This document shows, piece after piece, positions 17,405-26,884 of a stretch of 56,477 nucleotides of DNA (position 1 is the first letter of the stretch; each line of letters begins with the position of its first letter). The position numbers and the translations under genes are program-made. This stretch comes from Desulfobulbus sp. GTDB lineage: Bacteria > Desulfobacterota > Desulfobulbia > Desulfobulbales > Desulfobulbaceae. The stretch lies in the NCBI RefSeq assembly GCF_030824455.1, contig NZ_JAVBXR010000112.1, positions 1 to 56,477 of the forward strand, in the 5' to 3' direction. The notes below the pieces were generated by a model. That model saw only the letters and a program-made list of their open reading frames with translations, made no database searches and was not told the origin of the DNA.

Positions 17405-18340
17405 ATGAACAATCAAAAAATATCCATTTACGAAGGAATTACCGCCAAGATCATCACTGCCCTGAAAAACGGCGTCAACCCCTGGGCCAAGCCCTGGCAG
17501 GCAGTCCATTACGGGCCGTTCCGCAATGCGCTCACTAACCGGCCCTACCGGGGGATGAACGTACTGTTGCTCAACCTGGTGGCGTTGGCCCGTGGCCATG
17601 TCGATCCCCGCTGGCTCACCTATCGCAATGCCGAGCAGTTGGGCGGCCATGTACGCAAGGGTGAGAAAGGGGCGTCCATTGTTTTCTGGAAGTTCCTGCC
17701 CACCAGGGATCGGGGCGGTGATCCGGAGCCCGACGCCTTGACCGATGATGAACAGGAGCGGAAGCTGATCCCTTTTGCCCGCAGCTACACGGTGTTCAAT
17801 GTGGAGCAGTGCGAGGGGCTGGATCTACCGCCGCTGGTCGAAGAAGAAGCGCCGGGTCGGGACGAATGCAACCAACTGGCGGAGCAGGTCCTGGCCCTGC
17901 CGAATCTGAAGCATGGCGGCAACAAGGCCTGCTATCTGCCGGGTCCGGATATGGTGCTTCTACCGCATCGGTCCAGCTTCGAGCATGGTGATTTCTACTA
18001 CGCCACTGGCTACCACGAAACCTGCCATTGGACCGGGCATCCCGACCGGTTGAACCGGGTGTTCGGCGCCCGGTTCGGTGATCTCGGCTATGCATTCGAG
18101 GAACTGGTTGCCGAGATCGGCGCTGCCTTCCTTGGCGCCCATACCGGTATCCCCTTTGAAAACATGCGTCATCCTGAGTATATCCACCACTGGCTGCAGA
18201 TCCTCCAGGGCGACAGTAAAGCCATCTTCACCGCCGCTGCCAAGGCTCAGCAAGCCGCTGACTTTGTCCTCGACAAGGCCGGGATTGTTGGTGTTGAGGA
18301 AGATGTTCCCGCAACGAACGAATTCCCGGTGGCGGCGTGA
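17405..18340 (+). CDS. ArdC-like anti-restriction protein / zincin-type metallopeptidase (DUF1738)
   Basis: 311 residues. The N-terminal ~110 residues are the ArdC/DUF1738 single-strand-DNA-binding domain (ISIYEGITAKIITALKNG, NPWAKPW, the RNAEQLGGHVRKGEKGASIVFWKF block). The C-terminal domain has a zincin HExxH variant, HETCHWTGH, near residue 204, with a downstream glutamate in FEELVAEIGAAFLG completing the metal site. ArdC-type proteins travel with conjugative DNA and protect it from restriction. The start has AAGGAG upstream. With the orphan methyltransferase it suggests active anti-restriction functions on this element. Confidence 0.88.
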   Translation: MNNQKISIYEGITAKIITALKNGVNPWAKPWQAVHYGPFRNALTNRPYRGMNVLLLNLVALARGHVDPRWLTYRNAEQLGGHVRKGEKGASIVFWKFLPTRDRGGDPEPDALTDDEQERKLIPFARSYTVFNVEQCEGLDLPPLVEEEAPGRDECNQLAEQVLALPNLKHGGNKACYLPGPDMVLLPHRSSFEHGDFYYATGYHETCHWTGHPDRLNRVFGARFGDLGYAFEELVAEIGAAFLGAHTGIPFENMRHPEYIHHWLQILQGDSKAIFTAAAKAQQAADFVLDKAGIVGVEEDVPATNEFPVAA

Positions 18341-18352
18341 ATGGAGGGGCAG

Positions 18353-18592
18353 ATGACGAACATGAGAAGGTATAAAATCCCGGTTGTTTTTGAGTTCGCT
18401 GGAGAATTCAGTATCGAAGCGCCTTCACTCGCAGCAGCAAGACAGCATGCGCTGCAACATTGCGGACTCACCATCGGCACGGTGCATTCGACCTTGCCAG
18501 CCGATCAGGTTGACTGGATTTTTTCCTGCCATCCAACCAAAAAGGTCGGGAAAGGGTGCCGCTGTGAAGAGCCGGAAACCGACCAAGAATAA
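18353..18592 (+). CDS. Small hypothetical protein (79 aa) at the end of the plasmid module
   Basis: The ATG at 18353 follows GGAGGGGC and lies 12 bp after the ardC-like stop. The protein starts MTNMRRYKIPVVFEFAGEFSIEAPSLAAARQHALQHCGL, a strand-strand-helix pattern seen in small plasmid proteins with a beta-alpha ferredoxin-like repeat. It has a CHP...CRC cysteine tail. No family assigned. A strong terminator follows 32 bp later, so it is the last gene of the transcript. Confidence 0.6.
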   Translation: MTNMRRYKIPVVFEFAGEFSIEAPSLAAARQHALQHCGLTIGTVHSTLPADQVDWIFSCHPTKKVGKGCRCEEPETDQE

Positions 18593-18623
18593 TTTGAAGA
18601 AACGAAGAAACCCCAGCAACGCC

Positions 18624-18665
18624 AACGGCTGCTCCGACCATAACGGTTGGGCAGCCGTTTTTTTT
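18624..18665 (+). terminator. Intrinsic terminator ending the plus-strand plasmid module
   Basis: AACGGCTGCTC (18624-18634) pairs with GGGCAGCCGTT (18649-18659) and eight T residues follow. It lies just beyond the last gene of the 9.5-18.6 kb module and before the convergent defence operon, so it should separate the two transcription units. Confidence 0.88.
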
Positions 18666-18897
18666 AAGCCGGTTTAACGGGTCAAGAAAGCCAAGAAACT
18701 GGCCTTCGGCTAAAAAAGAAAAAACGGCGTGTTGAAAAAAACGAAGAAACAGTTTGTTTTTGAAAAAATACAAGGAGAAATATAGGCTTGCCCCCCGCGG
18801 CATAAAGCGTGGCTGGCTATATACCATCGCTCCTAAAACCGTTGTTAGAAGTGGCTCTCAATGACTGTCTTCAATTTCATCATGGAACAAGCCCTGT

Positions 18898-19107
18898 TCA
18901 CCCGAATAATGCACAGCCTTGTCGCTTAAATTCTTCAATCATCTCTTTTAGTTCCTCTTCCGTCGTCTCGAAATACTCTGCCATACACGTCAGGCACATC
19001 ATCCGTTCGACCTGCGGATGGATGAGCTTTTTGTTAAGTCCGATGTCATCTTTGAAAAGCTTCTCTTTGCCGCAATAAGCACAATTGACTTGTTTTCTTC
19101 CGCTCAT
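18898..19107 (-). CDS. Small zinc-ribbon protein of the defence operon (69 aa)
   Basis: Two CxxC pairs (CAYCGKEK near residue 9 and CLTCMAEYF near residue 38) predict a zinc ribbon, followed by an acidic helix (TTEEELKEMIEEFKRQGCALF). The ATG overlaps the brxL stop by 4 bp, so it is translationally coupled and the last gene of the operon. I know no named BREX component like it. It could be an adaptor, or a nucleic-acid-binding or anti-toxin-like regulator; nothing distinguishes these here. Confidence 0.7.
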   Translation of the reverse strand: MSGRKQVNCAYCGKEKLFKDDIGLNKKLIHPQVERMMCLTCMAEYFETTEEELKEMIEEFKRQGCALFG

Positions 19108-20561
19108 TGAGGCACATCGCGTAGCGTGTATGCGGCTAGGTTCTTCCCTCCGTATTCAAGCGGGTCTATCTTCTGTAATTGCTGCCGGATCACCGTGCGC
19201 ATCTGCACAGCAGGACGCAGACAGTATCGCTTAAACTCACCTTTGTCGATTTTGTCCGGCTCTGTGACGTGCGGAAACAATAGTTTAAGGTAGCCAGTAC
19301 ACAACCGTAATACTGCTTCCGTGTCGCGGGTGTCAGCCTCACGAGGATAGTCCACCAACTTTGTGACTACATGCCGGTAAATCATTGTTTCCGCTGGCTG
19401 CCGCAACAGATGCATGATTTCGGAAAAATACTCTGTGTTCAGCGCCCAACCGTTGATTTTCAGATTCTCACTCATGCGAGGGATGTCGCGCCCTCTGATA
19501 AAACCGTGGAACCGGTCCAGTAATGCCGACTCGTGAAACACTTCCGGCAGCCTCTGGAACATGTCTTTGCTTTCATCCATATCTGATTGCAGGATGTTCC
19601 CAAGCAGGATGACACCGGCCCCGCCGACTATTCGGCTCTTGCCGACTGTTATCTCCCCACTTTCCATGTAGGCTTTCAGCCCACCCTGCATCTCACTTGG
19701 GTCGGGAAACTTGATCGATTGGATTTCGTCCAGCGCTACAAAGTCATTCGAAGCGATCAGACCAGGGCTCTTTCCATTGATGTCGCCGAACATTTTCGTC
19801 CGCGTCAGTGTCCCCCCGCTGACCAGCCATCCGTATTTCCCTACCTGTCCGAACAGATACGACTTGCCTGTGCCCTTGGGTGCCAGCTCCACCAAATTCA
19901 GGCGCGGTTCGATGAAAGGCAACAGGCGCGTCAGAATAGTGTGTTTTTGTACCCAATCTTCATAACCTGCCGGGTTGTAATCAATCGCCCCCAGCACAAC
20001 GTCGATCCACTCCTCAGTATTAAACTGACTGCGTGCCTCTCTATAGGCTTCCAGATCTATCGTGTACGGACAAAAATTCTTGTACTCCAAGAGCGTGAAA
20101 CATCCTCGAGGATTTTCACTGTCCGGGCTGCGATATCCCAGTTGTACCAGCCCCCAGCCCCCAGCCGTTCTAACGACATCGTCTTTGATCCGGTCCCAAA
20201 CATAATCCTCGATCAGCGTTTCTGCATGCCCCAACCCCAATTCCGGAATCGCAAACGTGTACTCGTCAGACCGGGAGCTGAATTGGATTTCAATCTTGGC
20301 CAGAAACTTCTTCGTGCGCCCCTCACTTCGTGCGACAGTCTGCAAATCCAGAAGATCTTCCCGTCGGGGGATGATTTCGTAAATATATTTACGCAATGCC
20401 TCAGCATCGTGGATTCTACCGTCCGACTCCGCTTTGCGCTTCAGAATCCAGTCCCGCATAAATGACGGAATCGACGCTGCCTTGAAGATTGCCACAATAT
20501 TCGGGTCTTTGAAGACCGTCGTGTCCGGGAATGCCGCCCGCAATTTTTCTGTATCGACCAT
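19104..20561 (-). CDS. brxL: BrxL-like AAA+ protein (short form)
   Basis: 485 residues of the BrxL family of BREX systems. The AAA+ core has Walker A APKGTGKS at 227-234 and Walker B FVALDEI at 274-280, with the SGGTLTRTKMFGDINGKSPG segment between them. The N-terminal 200 residues correspond to the BrxL N domain. Canonical type 1 BrxL is about 680 residues and carries a C-terminal Lon-protease-like domain; this protein ends before it, without a frameshift, so the short form looks natural. It lies 21 bp after pglZ and is coupled to the small zinc gene. Confidence 0.85.
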   Translation of the reverse strand: MVDTEKLRAAFPDTTVFKDPNIVAIFKAASIPSFMRDWILKRKAESDGRIHDAEALRKYIYEIIPRREDLLDLQTVARSEGRTKKFLAKIEIQFSSRSDEYTFAIPELGLGHAETLIEDYVWDRIKDDVVRTAGGWGLVQLGYRSPDSENPRGCFTLLEYKNFCPYTIDLEAYREARSQFNTEEWIDVVLGAIDYNPAGYEDWVQKHTILTRLLPFIEPRLNLVELAPKGTGKSYLFGQVGKYGWLVSGGTLTRTKMFGDINGKSPGLIASNDFVALDEIQSIKFPDPSEMQGGLKAYMESGEITVGKSRIVGGAGVILLGNILQSDMDESKDMFQRLPEVFHESALLDRFHGFIRGRDIPRMSENLKINGWALNTEYFSEIMHLLRQPAETMIYRHVVTKLVDYPREADTRDTEAVLRLCTGYLKLLFPHVTEPDKIDKGEFKRYCLRPAVQMRTVIRQQLQKIDPLEYGGKNLAAYTLRDVPQ

Positions 20562-20582
20562 AGTTAATTGTCCATGTTGAAG

Positions 20583-22694
20583 CTATAAATCGAAATCGTC
20601 TTTCTCAACAATCTGCGCCGATTTGCCGCCGGTCCTTGTCTTCGGTACAAACTGCCCCGACCGTGAGAAAATCACCACCGGAACCAATCTCTCCTCCAAC
20701 GTCGCTCCGCTGTGTTGCTCGAAGCTCTGTCCACCGCCTTTCTTAGGCAGCCGATTATACCCGCGTACTACCCAATGCCTGCCGTCCAACGTTTCCTCAA
20801 GTTCCTGCGGGCAGTCGCCTAGCGTCGCCCGCTCACGGTAGCGCCAATCGGCGACTTCCGCGCCCGCCTCACAGGCAAGCGTTTGCGCCAACTTTGGTTC
20901 TGCCTGCCACGCCAACACCGCTAGTCGCGAACTCCCGTGGTCTGCTGTGACAAGCACTCGCTCAAACCGTGCCAACCCCTCTGCCACGCGGGGCAAAACC
21001 TGGCTACCAATCACATCCAGCGCCGCAGCCAGATTCTCCTCCGCGCGCCTCGTCTCGTGTGCCTCCGCGCCGTTGTGTGCGATGTTGTCGAAGCGCTTGA
21101 TGTCCGGCAACCGCCGCGCGGCATCTGGCCAATGAATGTTGTTGAATTTTGTCGATGTTGGCAAATGTGCCTCGCCGACCGCAATCGAATCAAAGCCCAT
21201 ATTCCTTTGCCTCGCTAGCTCCACCAACATTGGCAGCCACTCCGCGCCCATCGCGTCCACCACTAACAATGCGCATCCGTTGTCTGATGCATACCGTTGC
21301 ACCATTGCGTCGCGCGATTGCAACGAACTAGGAGGAGCCGCCAGCCGCGCTTTCTCGTAAAACTTTGACGTTATACGGACAGCCATTTTCAGTTCACGGT
21401 ATTCCTTAAAATACTCTTCTAGCTCCACATCGCCGAAAACTAAATCCGCGTTCAGATACATTGCCGCTTCTGGATACACGACTTTAATAGCGTTTGAAAC
21501 AATGCCATCTTTAGCGCAGCGCCGTAGTAATTCCGCCCGCTCTGCATCCGTCCCGCAATTCAACCACGGTGCAACGCGCGACGTGGATTCATCCAAGCAG
21601 AGCGCAATGAACTGCTGGATGCTCGCATCGGAGATTGTAACTACCGCTTCCTGTATAGCATCCCTGCGCTCGGAAGCATACGCCTCCGATTCATCTAGCC
21701 ATTCCACCGCGCCTGTAACGTAAGCAGAGCGGAAGTTGCCTACATGAACCTCCTCTTGCATTGCGACACACTCAAGGTAACTTCCCTTCGTTGCGATCTG
21801 TTTAACTAGCCACAGTACCGCCTCGCGTTCTGCATTCTTGCGGGCATCAAACACTCGCAAGACGCGCTTTGCGACTCCATCTTCTGGAAAAAACCGTGAT
21901 TTGAGCGTATCTGACAGCGTTATACTCGCACCTTCTTTCCCCCGCTCGCACATCCACCGCAAAGCATCTTCTGACAATCCCGCATCTTCCACGTCGTAAA
22001 ACACGCAAGCAAAATCCCGCAAACACACCACTTGCCGCACATCGGCGCTGAGCCCCGGCAATTCCTGGCCTTCCGAGGCTACAACAATCCGCCGGATAGA
22101 GCTGTCGTTTGGGTGTTCCTCGGTATATCGCAAATACTTCTGAAATGAGTCGCACGCATCCGGGATGAAAGATGCCAAGTCGTCACCGACCAGCATTACC
22201 TCCGTACGCCCTGCGAGTTTTTCGGCTTCTTCGGGAGCGATTGTCAAAATTTTAATCAGTTGCTTCCCCTGGCGGTAGCGCGGATTGGCGAAAACTTCCT
22301 TGAGTATTAATCCGGTACCGTCATCGCTCCGCAAAAAGCAGACCGCTTCCCGCCCTGCTGCACTATCGACCCATTCGCGCAAAGCGAAAATCGCAGCCCG
22401 TTTATTCTCGTCGGTCAACAACGCAAGATAGCCGGGCACTCCCAGCAATACTACAGCGTTACCGCTCACCTCCTGTGACTTCATCACATCACGAATCCGC
22501 TTGAAAACTTCGTCAGGCATCGGCAGCCACGCGCCTTCCTTCACAAGATCGCTCAAACGTAACTCAACGTTGCCGCGTTCTTGGCAAAACCGACGTAACG
22601 CCGTCCAGCTTTCCCCCGGAGGCACGGTTACCACCCGAGCTTTCGCTTCCGCTAGGGGATTCCTGATGTATTCGCAATACTCGTTCAGTGTCAT
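20583..22694 (-). CDS. pglZ: PglZ-domain protein of the BREX-4-like system
   Basis: 703 residues. The alkaline-phosphatase-superfamily PglZ core shows the metal-binding LLVVDAMGAEWLP near residues 476-488 and TADHGSSR at 583-590, with the HLPTSTKFNN block between them. PglZ is the marker protein of BREX/Pgl defence systems. The N-terminal ~440 residues are helical and divergent. The start at 22694 is preferred because it falls 4 bp after the brxC stop; an earlier in-frame ATG at 22739 would overlap brxC. Neighbours on both sides are BREX components. Confidence 0.9.
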   Translation of the reverse strand: MTLNEYCEYIRNPLAEAKARVVTVPPGESWTALRRFCQERGNVELRLSDLVKEGAWLPMPDEVFKRIRDVMKSQEVSGNAVVLLGVPGYLALLTDENKRAAIFALREWVDSAAGREAVCFLRSDDGTGLILKEVFANPRYRQGKQLIKILTIAPEEAEKLAGRTEVMLVGDDLASFIPDACDSFQKYLRYTEEHPNDSSIRRIVVASEGQELPGLSADVRQVVCLRDFACVFYDVEDAGLSEDALRWMCERGKEGASITLSDTLKSRFFPEDGVAKRVLRVFDARKNAEREAVLWLVKQIATKGSYLECVAMQEEVHVGNFRSAYVTGAVEWLDESEAYASERRDAIQEAVVTISDASIQQFIALCLDESTSRVAPWLNCGTDAERAELLRRCAKDGIVSNAIKVVYPEAAMYLNADLVFGDVELEEYFKEYRELKMAVRITSKFYEKARLAAPPSSLQSRDAMVQRYASDNGCALLVVDAMGAEWLPMLVELARQRNMGFDSIAVGEAHLPTSTKFNNIHWPDAARRLPDIKRFDNIAHNGAEAHETRRAEENLAAALDVIGSQVLPRVAEGLARFERVLVTADHGSSRLAVLAWQAEPKLAQTLACEAGAEVADWRYRERATLGDCPQELEETLDGRHWVVRGYNRLPKKGGGQSFEQHSGATLEERLVPVVIFSRSGQFVPKTRTGGKSAQIVEKDDFDL

Positions 22695-22698
22695 GGTA

Positions 22699-25600
22699 TT
22701 ATCCCAGCACCGAAAGCCCTGCTTCAGGGATTCTATCAACCAACTTTAAGAGCAGTACCTTCGCCTCGGCATCGGAAAGCATATTCACCTTTTCCGCAGC
22801 AGTCTTCCGCGCATGAGTGTCATATCTCTGCTTTACAAACGCCTCGACTGATTCGTGAAGCCCTCCGCTTGTCAGCCACCGGTCCGGTGCGGCACCAAAT
22901 TTTCTGCATAACCACTCGCTCAGTTCTCCGACCTTGAACCCGATTTTTTGATAACGAGCGGGCAGCACCCGTTTGAGGAATTCTTCACCCGCCGTGGCCA
23001 CATCCACAAATGCACCCTCTTTTTTAAGTTGGTCATGTACAAACTGTAAGCGTTCCGCCGATACACCTCCCGGATTCGCGACCGCATCAACAAGGCTCTT
23101 TGCGTCGTCCACCGCCAAAACGCATTCAGCGGGCAACGCGTGTTTGCGGCTCCATTCGACAGGCGACTCCGTACCTGTGCGTTCGCTCCACAGTGCAACC
23201 ACTAGCTTGGAAACCATCGTTCGGCTGTATTCCTCGATCTTGCCGCGCCCTTGTGCCTTAAAACTCTGCTCATTGGTTTTCGCCGAATCCGTCGAGAAGG
23301 CATTGTAAAGCTCGCGGCGTTCCGCGACCGCCGTCGGCCAGATATCTCCGAAGATTTCCCGCATCGCATCCAGTTGCCGCGTTTGAGCCGCATCGAAGAA
23401 CAACTCGCGGATAACCTCGCCCTGCAGTTCCAGAAGCTCTTCAAAGGCTTTTACATCCTCGCCTGAGAGCGAATCTCTGCTGATCAGTTCAAAGAAGCGC
23501 TGCAAGGCCGGTTGCATTTTCACCCAGAACTCCGTCGGCACCTTGTTTTCGCTCAGCACCGCGTTGCGCAAGCGGTTCAGCGCGTTCTCGAAGCTCATGT
23601 ATCCCGATGAGCCAGCTAGCCCACGGACATGCTCGGCGCAGAGCGTCTGTCGGTAAACCTCTTCCAGTACGGCCTCGGCGTCGCCGCGTTTCCACAACCA
23701 GCCGCTCGTCGCCGCGAAACGATTTTTGACCGCTCCGCAATAGATGTGCGATAAACTGCCCATGCGTTCCGCCGCCGCTTTCAACTCCGGCTTGGCGTTA
23801 TCGACATACTGCTGGAATGCCTCCTCAAACACCACTGGTGTCATATAATTGGCCATCGCCTCCGCCAGCCCCGTTGTTGCTAGAAGAATCTCACCTATTT
23901 CCTTCACCTTGTTTACGCGAGTTTCGGTGTCTCCTTTGGAACTGATGCTATTCGCTGCGCACAATGCATCTATTACTTTGCTCATCATCTCCGCGTTCGC
24001 ATCGTATTGAGCACGGATATACTCAGGTAGCACCCACAGCGGGACGCGCTGCGAAATCTCTTCCAGACGTGCCACGACTGCGTTCAACGCCGCCTCCACC
24101 GTTCCGTCAGCAAGTGCGCTGCTCCCGAAAATCACGCTGCCTTGTTCGATGAACGCCTTTTCCTCTTTCGACAGACGACAGATCAGTTTCTCGTTCTTGA
24201 TGGAGTTAGCGCCGTCGTCTTTGACCACAGCCTCAATAATTTCCGCCAACGTCGCAGCATCCAGCACCTTGCTTGTCACGCCATCCGTCCATTGCAGTTT
24301 GCGCTGTCCGGTCAACCATGTTTTCAGCACAAAACCCAGGACGAATGCCGAATGCGGCACTCCCAGCAGTCCGAACGGCGGTCGCTGCAGGTCGATGTAG
24401 AGTTTGCGTATAGAGCAGGTATTGCCCGCGCCTACCGTGCTGTCCTGCCGTTTCTTGCAGAATTCCCGTAATTGTGTCAGCGGATGGTTCGGATTCGCGT
24501 CGAACCATGTATTCTCGGCTGTGACGCCCTTCTTCTGCCACGTCAGCACCACTGCTTTCTGTGGACCGTAGATTTTTGGATTGTTGACAACAAACCTATC
24601 GAAATCAATGCCCGCCAGTGCCCAACTCGTCAAGCTGTTCGGCAAGCCAAATGCGTTGATATTGAAGCCACTCAAATCGTCCGTATATGCAGCGAACGAC
24701 TGTTTCGCATAGGTGGTGAGCCAGTCCTTTTTCAATTGCCCCCAAGTCACTTCCTCGGAGAACGGTTCCCCCTTTGGATTGGGTTTGTATACTATGAGCT
24801 TGGCAGCACTCGTTACTTTGGATTGCCACGCTGCTTTGACGTTGCTTACATGCGTCTCGAACACCTTTTTGCTCGCGCTGTCGTTTGACAAAGCGAGACG
24901 GGCGCTGTTTTCCGTGAAATCTTCCCATGCCTTCGCGTTGTCGCGACAGAAGCTGACTTCCGGCATCGTCACGAACAGCATCCGGTGGTCTTCGAACTGT
25001 TTCGCCAATTCCTTTGCTTTGTCAGGAATGCGCAATTGTTCCTGCTCGTCCCGAGCTAGAATGAACTGCAAAAGCACTCGGTTCCCTGTCGCGCTAAAAG
25101 ACTCACGTCTCGTGATGCTTGACGCAGAAAGACCGCCGACACCCGCCACGCGCGTATCAATACGGCCGCCGTAGTTGATACCTTTCAATAGTTTAACCAG
25201 CTCTGCTTCGGTTTCTTTCAGCACGAGATCGCCAAACTTGCCTTCCAACGCGGCTTTTTTTTCCTCGATCTCTTTCGTGTCCGAGCGGTCATGGAAACGT
25301 TCGCAACGCCCGTTCACAATAGCGAAACAATGCTTTTGCTCCAGATTGCGTAGGATCGCATCCACGCCCTGCAAAGCGCCGTCCCCTTCGAAACTGCGCT
25401 GGATATTTTCTAGCGTTGTACTCAATAGCAGGTGCCCCGCTCCCTGCAACTGCTCGATCAAGCCGAACAACAGCACAGCCTTGAAGACGCGCTGCTCGTC
25501 CGGCTGCAAATCCTTTTTGCGTCTCGCATACTCCGCCCGCGCTTCCTGCACGACTTGCCCACTCCCCAGATCGTCCCGTTCTACGAAATACTGCCACAGG

Positions 25601-26868
25601 TGATCCACCGTCAGAAACTGATGACCGGGAACTTCCAGCCCGCCTATTTCAATAAACGTCCTGAAATCCTCGCCGTTCAGGAACTCAAACATACTTCGCT
25701 GGTTTGATCCGATCGCCACCGACAGATGTTTCAGCAGGAACGCCGCCATCGGATGTAGTGGCAGAATACCCTTAAAATCAGCCGCATCGATGCCCGCCTT
25801 GTTGACAACCATGTAGCTTTCGGCCACGCCGTTCACACTGTGCCACAGTTCGTCGCGCTCTTTCCTCCACTCTTCTGTCTTATCCGGTTTGACAACGAAG
25901 GCGTCTGCCGCCAGTTTCAGCGCGGTCTCGTTTGGTAGGTCAAGTTGCTTGAACGTGAACCGGTTGTTCGCCTTCTTCGCACTCTCGGAACCAGCCGCGA
26001 CATAGGCTGATATAGCCGTATGTGTCACCGGCACGAAATAGAACCGACCTTGTTGCGCGGCCTCCGCCAATTGTTCCAAAGTCTTTAATTGCGAACGGTT
26101 ATGATCCACGAATGCCGAAAACTCGTCCCAGATATAGACCAGCTTGGAAAGGCCGTTTGCTTTCAGAGATGCGTCCACCCACTCCAGAAACTCTTCAGCG
26201 CTCAAACTCAGATAAATATGACGCGCCTCAAGCACCCGCATTGCGTCGCTCACCAGCCCGGCCTCCAGATTCGTATCCCGCAGTCTTTTCTCCAGAGCAT
26301 CTGCTGTGTTGATGCCCACGTTCAGGTGCGGGAGCTGAGCCTGCATCTTGTCGCGCTTTGCAAAGAAATGCTGTTCATCCTGCCGGATGCGTTCGATGAC
26401 TCCGTCCAGCTTACCTTTCAGCGGGATCGTGTGTCCACCCGCTTCCAAGGCTTTTGCGATTCCGCGCTGCAAGCGCATCAGAAACTGGTTTTTTGCGTCC
26501 ACACCGTCCGCGTTCACGTCATAAACGACGAGAGTCTTTTCGCTGCGCCGTTCCAACACACCTTTTCGCAAGGGGGCCGGTATCTGCGCCTTGCGCAAAT
26601 CCAACCATTGATGGACGCGTGTATCATCATCTGTGAACAGTTTTTGCAGCACCAGCGACGCATGGCTCTTGCCAGTGCCGTAGGCTCCCGTGATCCAGAG
26701 CGACTTTTTTCCGCCGTTCAGGCTCTTAAGCAACTCTCGCAGAATCTCCACGAACGAATCATGTGGATAGAAGCCCAGCCATGTCTCCGGCGACTTGTTT
26801 ATATCCGCCAAAGTCATGCACGGTGCGTAATCCGGTCTGATCCCGAAATAGTCTTTGTAGAATGCCAT
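22699..26868 (-). CDS. brxC: BrxC/PglY-like large P-loop ATPase (BREX type 4 form)
   Basis: 1389 residues, the largest gene in the window. Walker A GAYGTGKS is at residues 61-68 and Walker B VYIWDEF at 244-250. The rest is a long, mostly helical region as in BrxC/PglY ATPases, which are required for BREX modification and interference. The ribosome binding site is GGGGGGTGAC directly before ATG. It lies 16 bp after brxP. Its codon usage and GC are somewhat lower than the flanking tra and recombination modules, consistent with separate acquisition of the defence cassette. Confidence 0.85.
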   Translation of the reverse strand: MAFYKDYFGIRPDYAPCMTLADINKSPETWLGFYPHDSFVEILRELLKSLNGGKKSLWITGAYGTGKSHASLVLQKLFTDDDTRVHQWLDLRKAQIPAPLRKGVLERRSEKTLVVYDVNADGVDAKNQFLMRLQRGIAKALEAGGHTIPLKGKLDGVIERIRQDEQHFFAKRDKMQAQLPHLNVGINTADALEKRLRDTNLEAGLVSDAMRVLEARHIYLSLSAEEFLEWVDASLKANGLSKLVYIWDEFSAFVDHNRSQLKTLEQLAEAAQQGRFYFVPVTHTAISAYVAAGSESAKKANNRFTFKQLDLPNETALKLAADAFVVKPDKTEEWRKERDELWHSVNGVAESYMVVNKAGIDAADFKGILPLHPMAAFLLKHLSVAIGSNQRSMFEFLNGEDFRTFIEIGGLEVPGHQFLTVDHLWQYFVERDDLGSGQVVQEARAEYARRKKDLQPDEQRVFKAVLLFGLIEQLQGAGHLLLSTTLENIQRSFEGDGALQGVDAILRNLEQKHCFAIVNGRCERFHDRSDTKEIEEKKAALEGKFGDLVLKETEAELVKLLKGINYGGRIDTRVAGVGGLSASSITRRESFSATGNRVLLQFILARDEQEQLRIPDKAKELAKQFEDHRMLFVTMPEVSFCRDNAKAWEDFTENSARLALSNDSASKKVFETHVSNVKAAWQSKVTSAAKLIVYKPNPKGEPFSEEVTWGQLKKDWLTTYAKQSFAAYTDDLSGFNINAFGLPNSLTSWALAGIDFDRFVVNNPKIYGPQKAVVLTWQKKGVTAENTWFDANPNHPLTQLREFCKKRQDSTVGAGNTCSIRKLYIDLQRPPFGLLGVPHSAFVLGFVLKTWLTGQRKLQWTDGVTSKVLDAATLAEIIEAVVKDDGANSIKNEKLICRLSKEEKAFIEQGSVIFGSSALADGTVEAALNAVVARLEEISQRVPLWVLPEYIRAQYDANAEMMSKVIDALCAANSISSKGDTETRVNKVKEIGEILLATTGLAEAMANYMTPVVFEEAFQQYVDNAKPELKAAAERMGSLSHIYCGAVKNRFAATSGWLWKRGDAEAVLEEVYRQTLCAEHVRGLAGSSGYMSFENALNRLRNAVLSENKVPTEFWVKMQPALQRFFELISRDSLSGEDVKAFEELLELQGEVIRELFFDAAQTRQLDAMREIFGDIWPTAVAERRELYNAFSTDSAKTNEQSFKAQGRGKIEEYSRTMVSKLVVALWSERTGTESPVEWSRKHALPAECVLAVDDAKSLVDAVANPGGVSAERLQFVHDQLKKEGAFVDVATAGEEFLKRVLPARYQKIGFKVGELSEWLCRKFGAAPDRWLTSGGLHESVEAFVKQRYDTHARKTAAEKVNMLSDAEAKVLLLKLVDRIPEAGLSVLG

Positions 26869-26884
26869 GTCACCCCCCTGCAGG

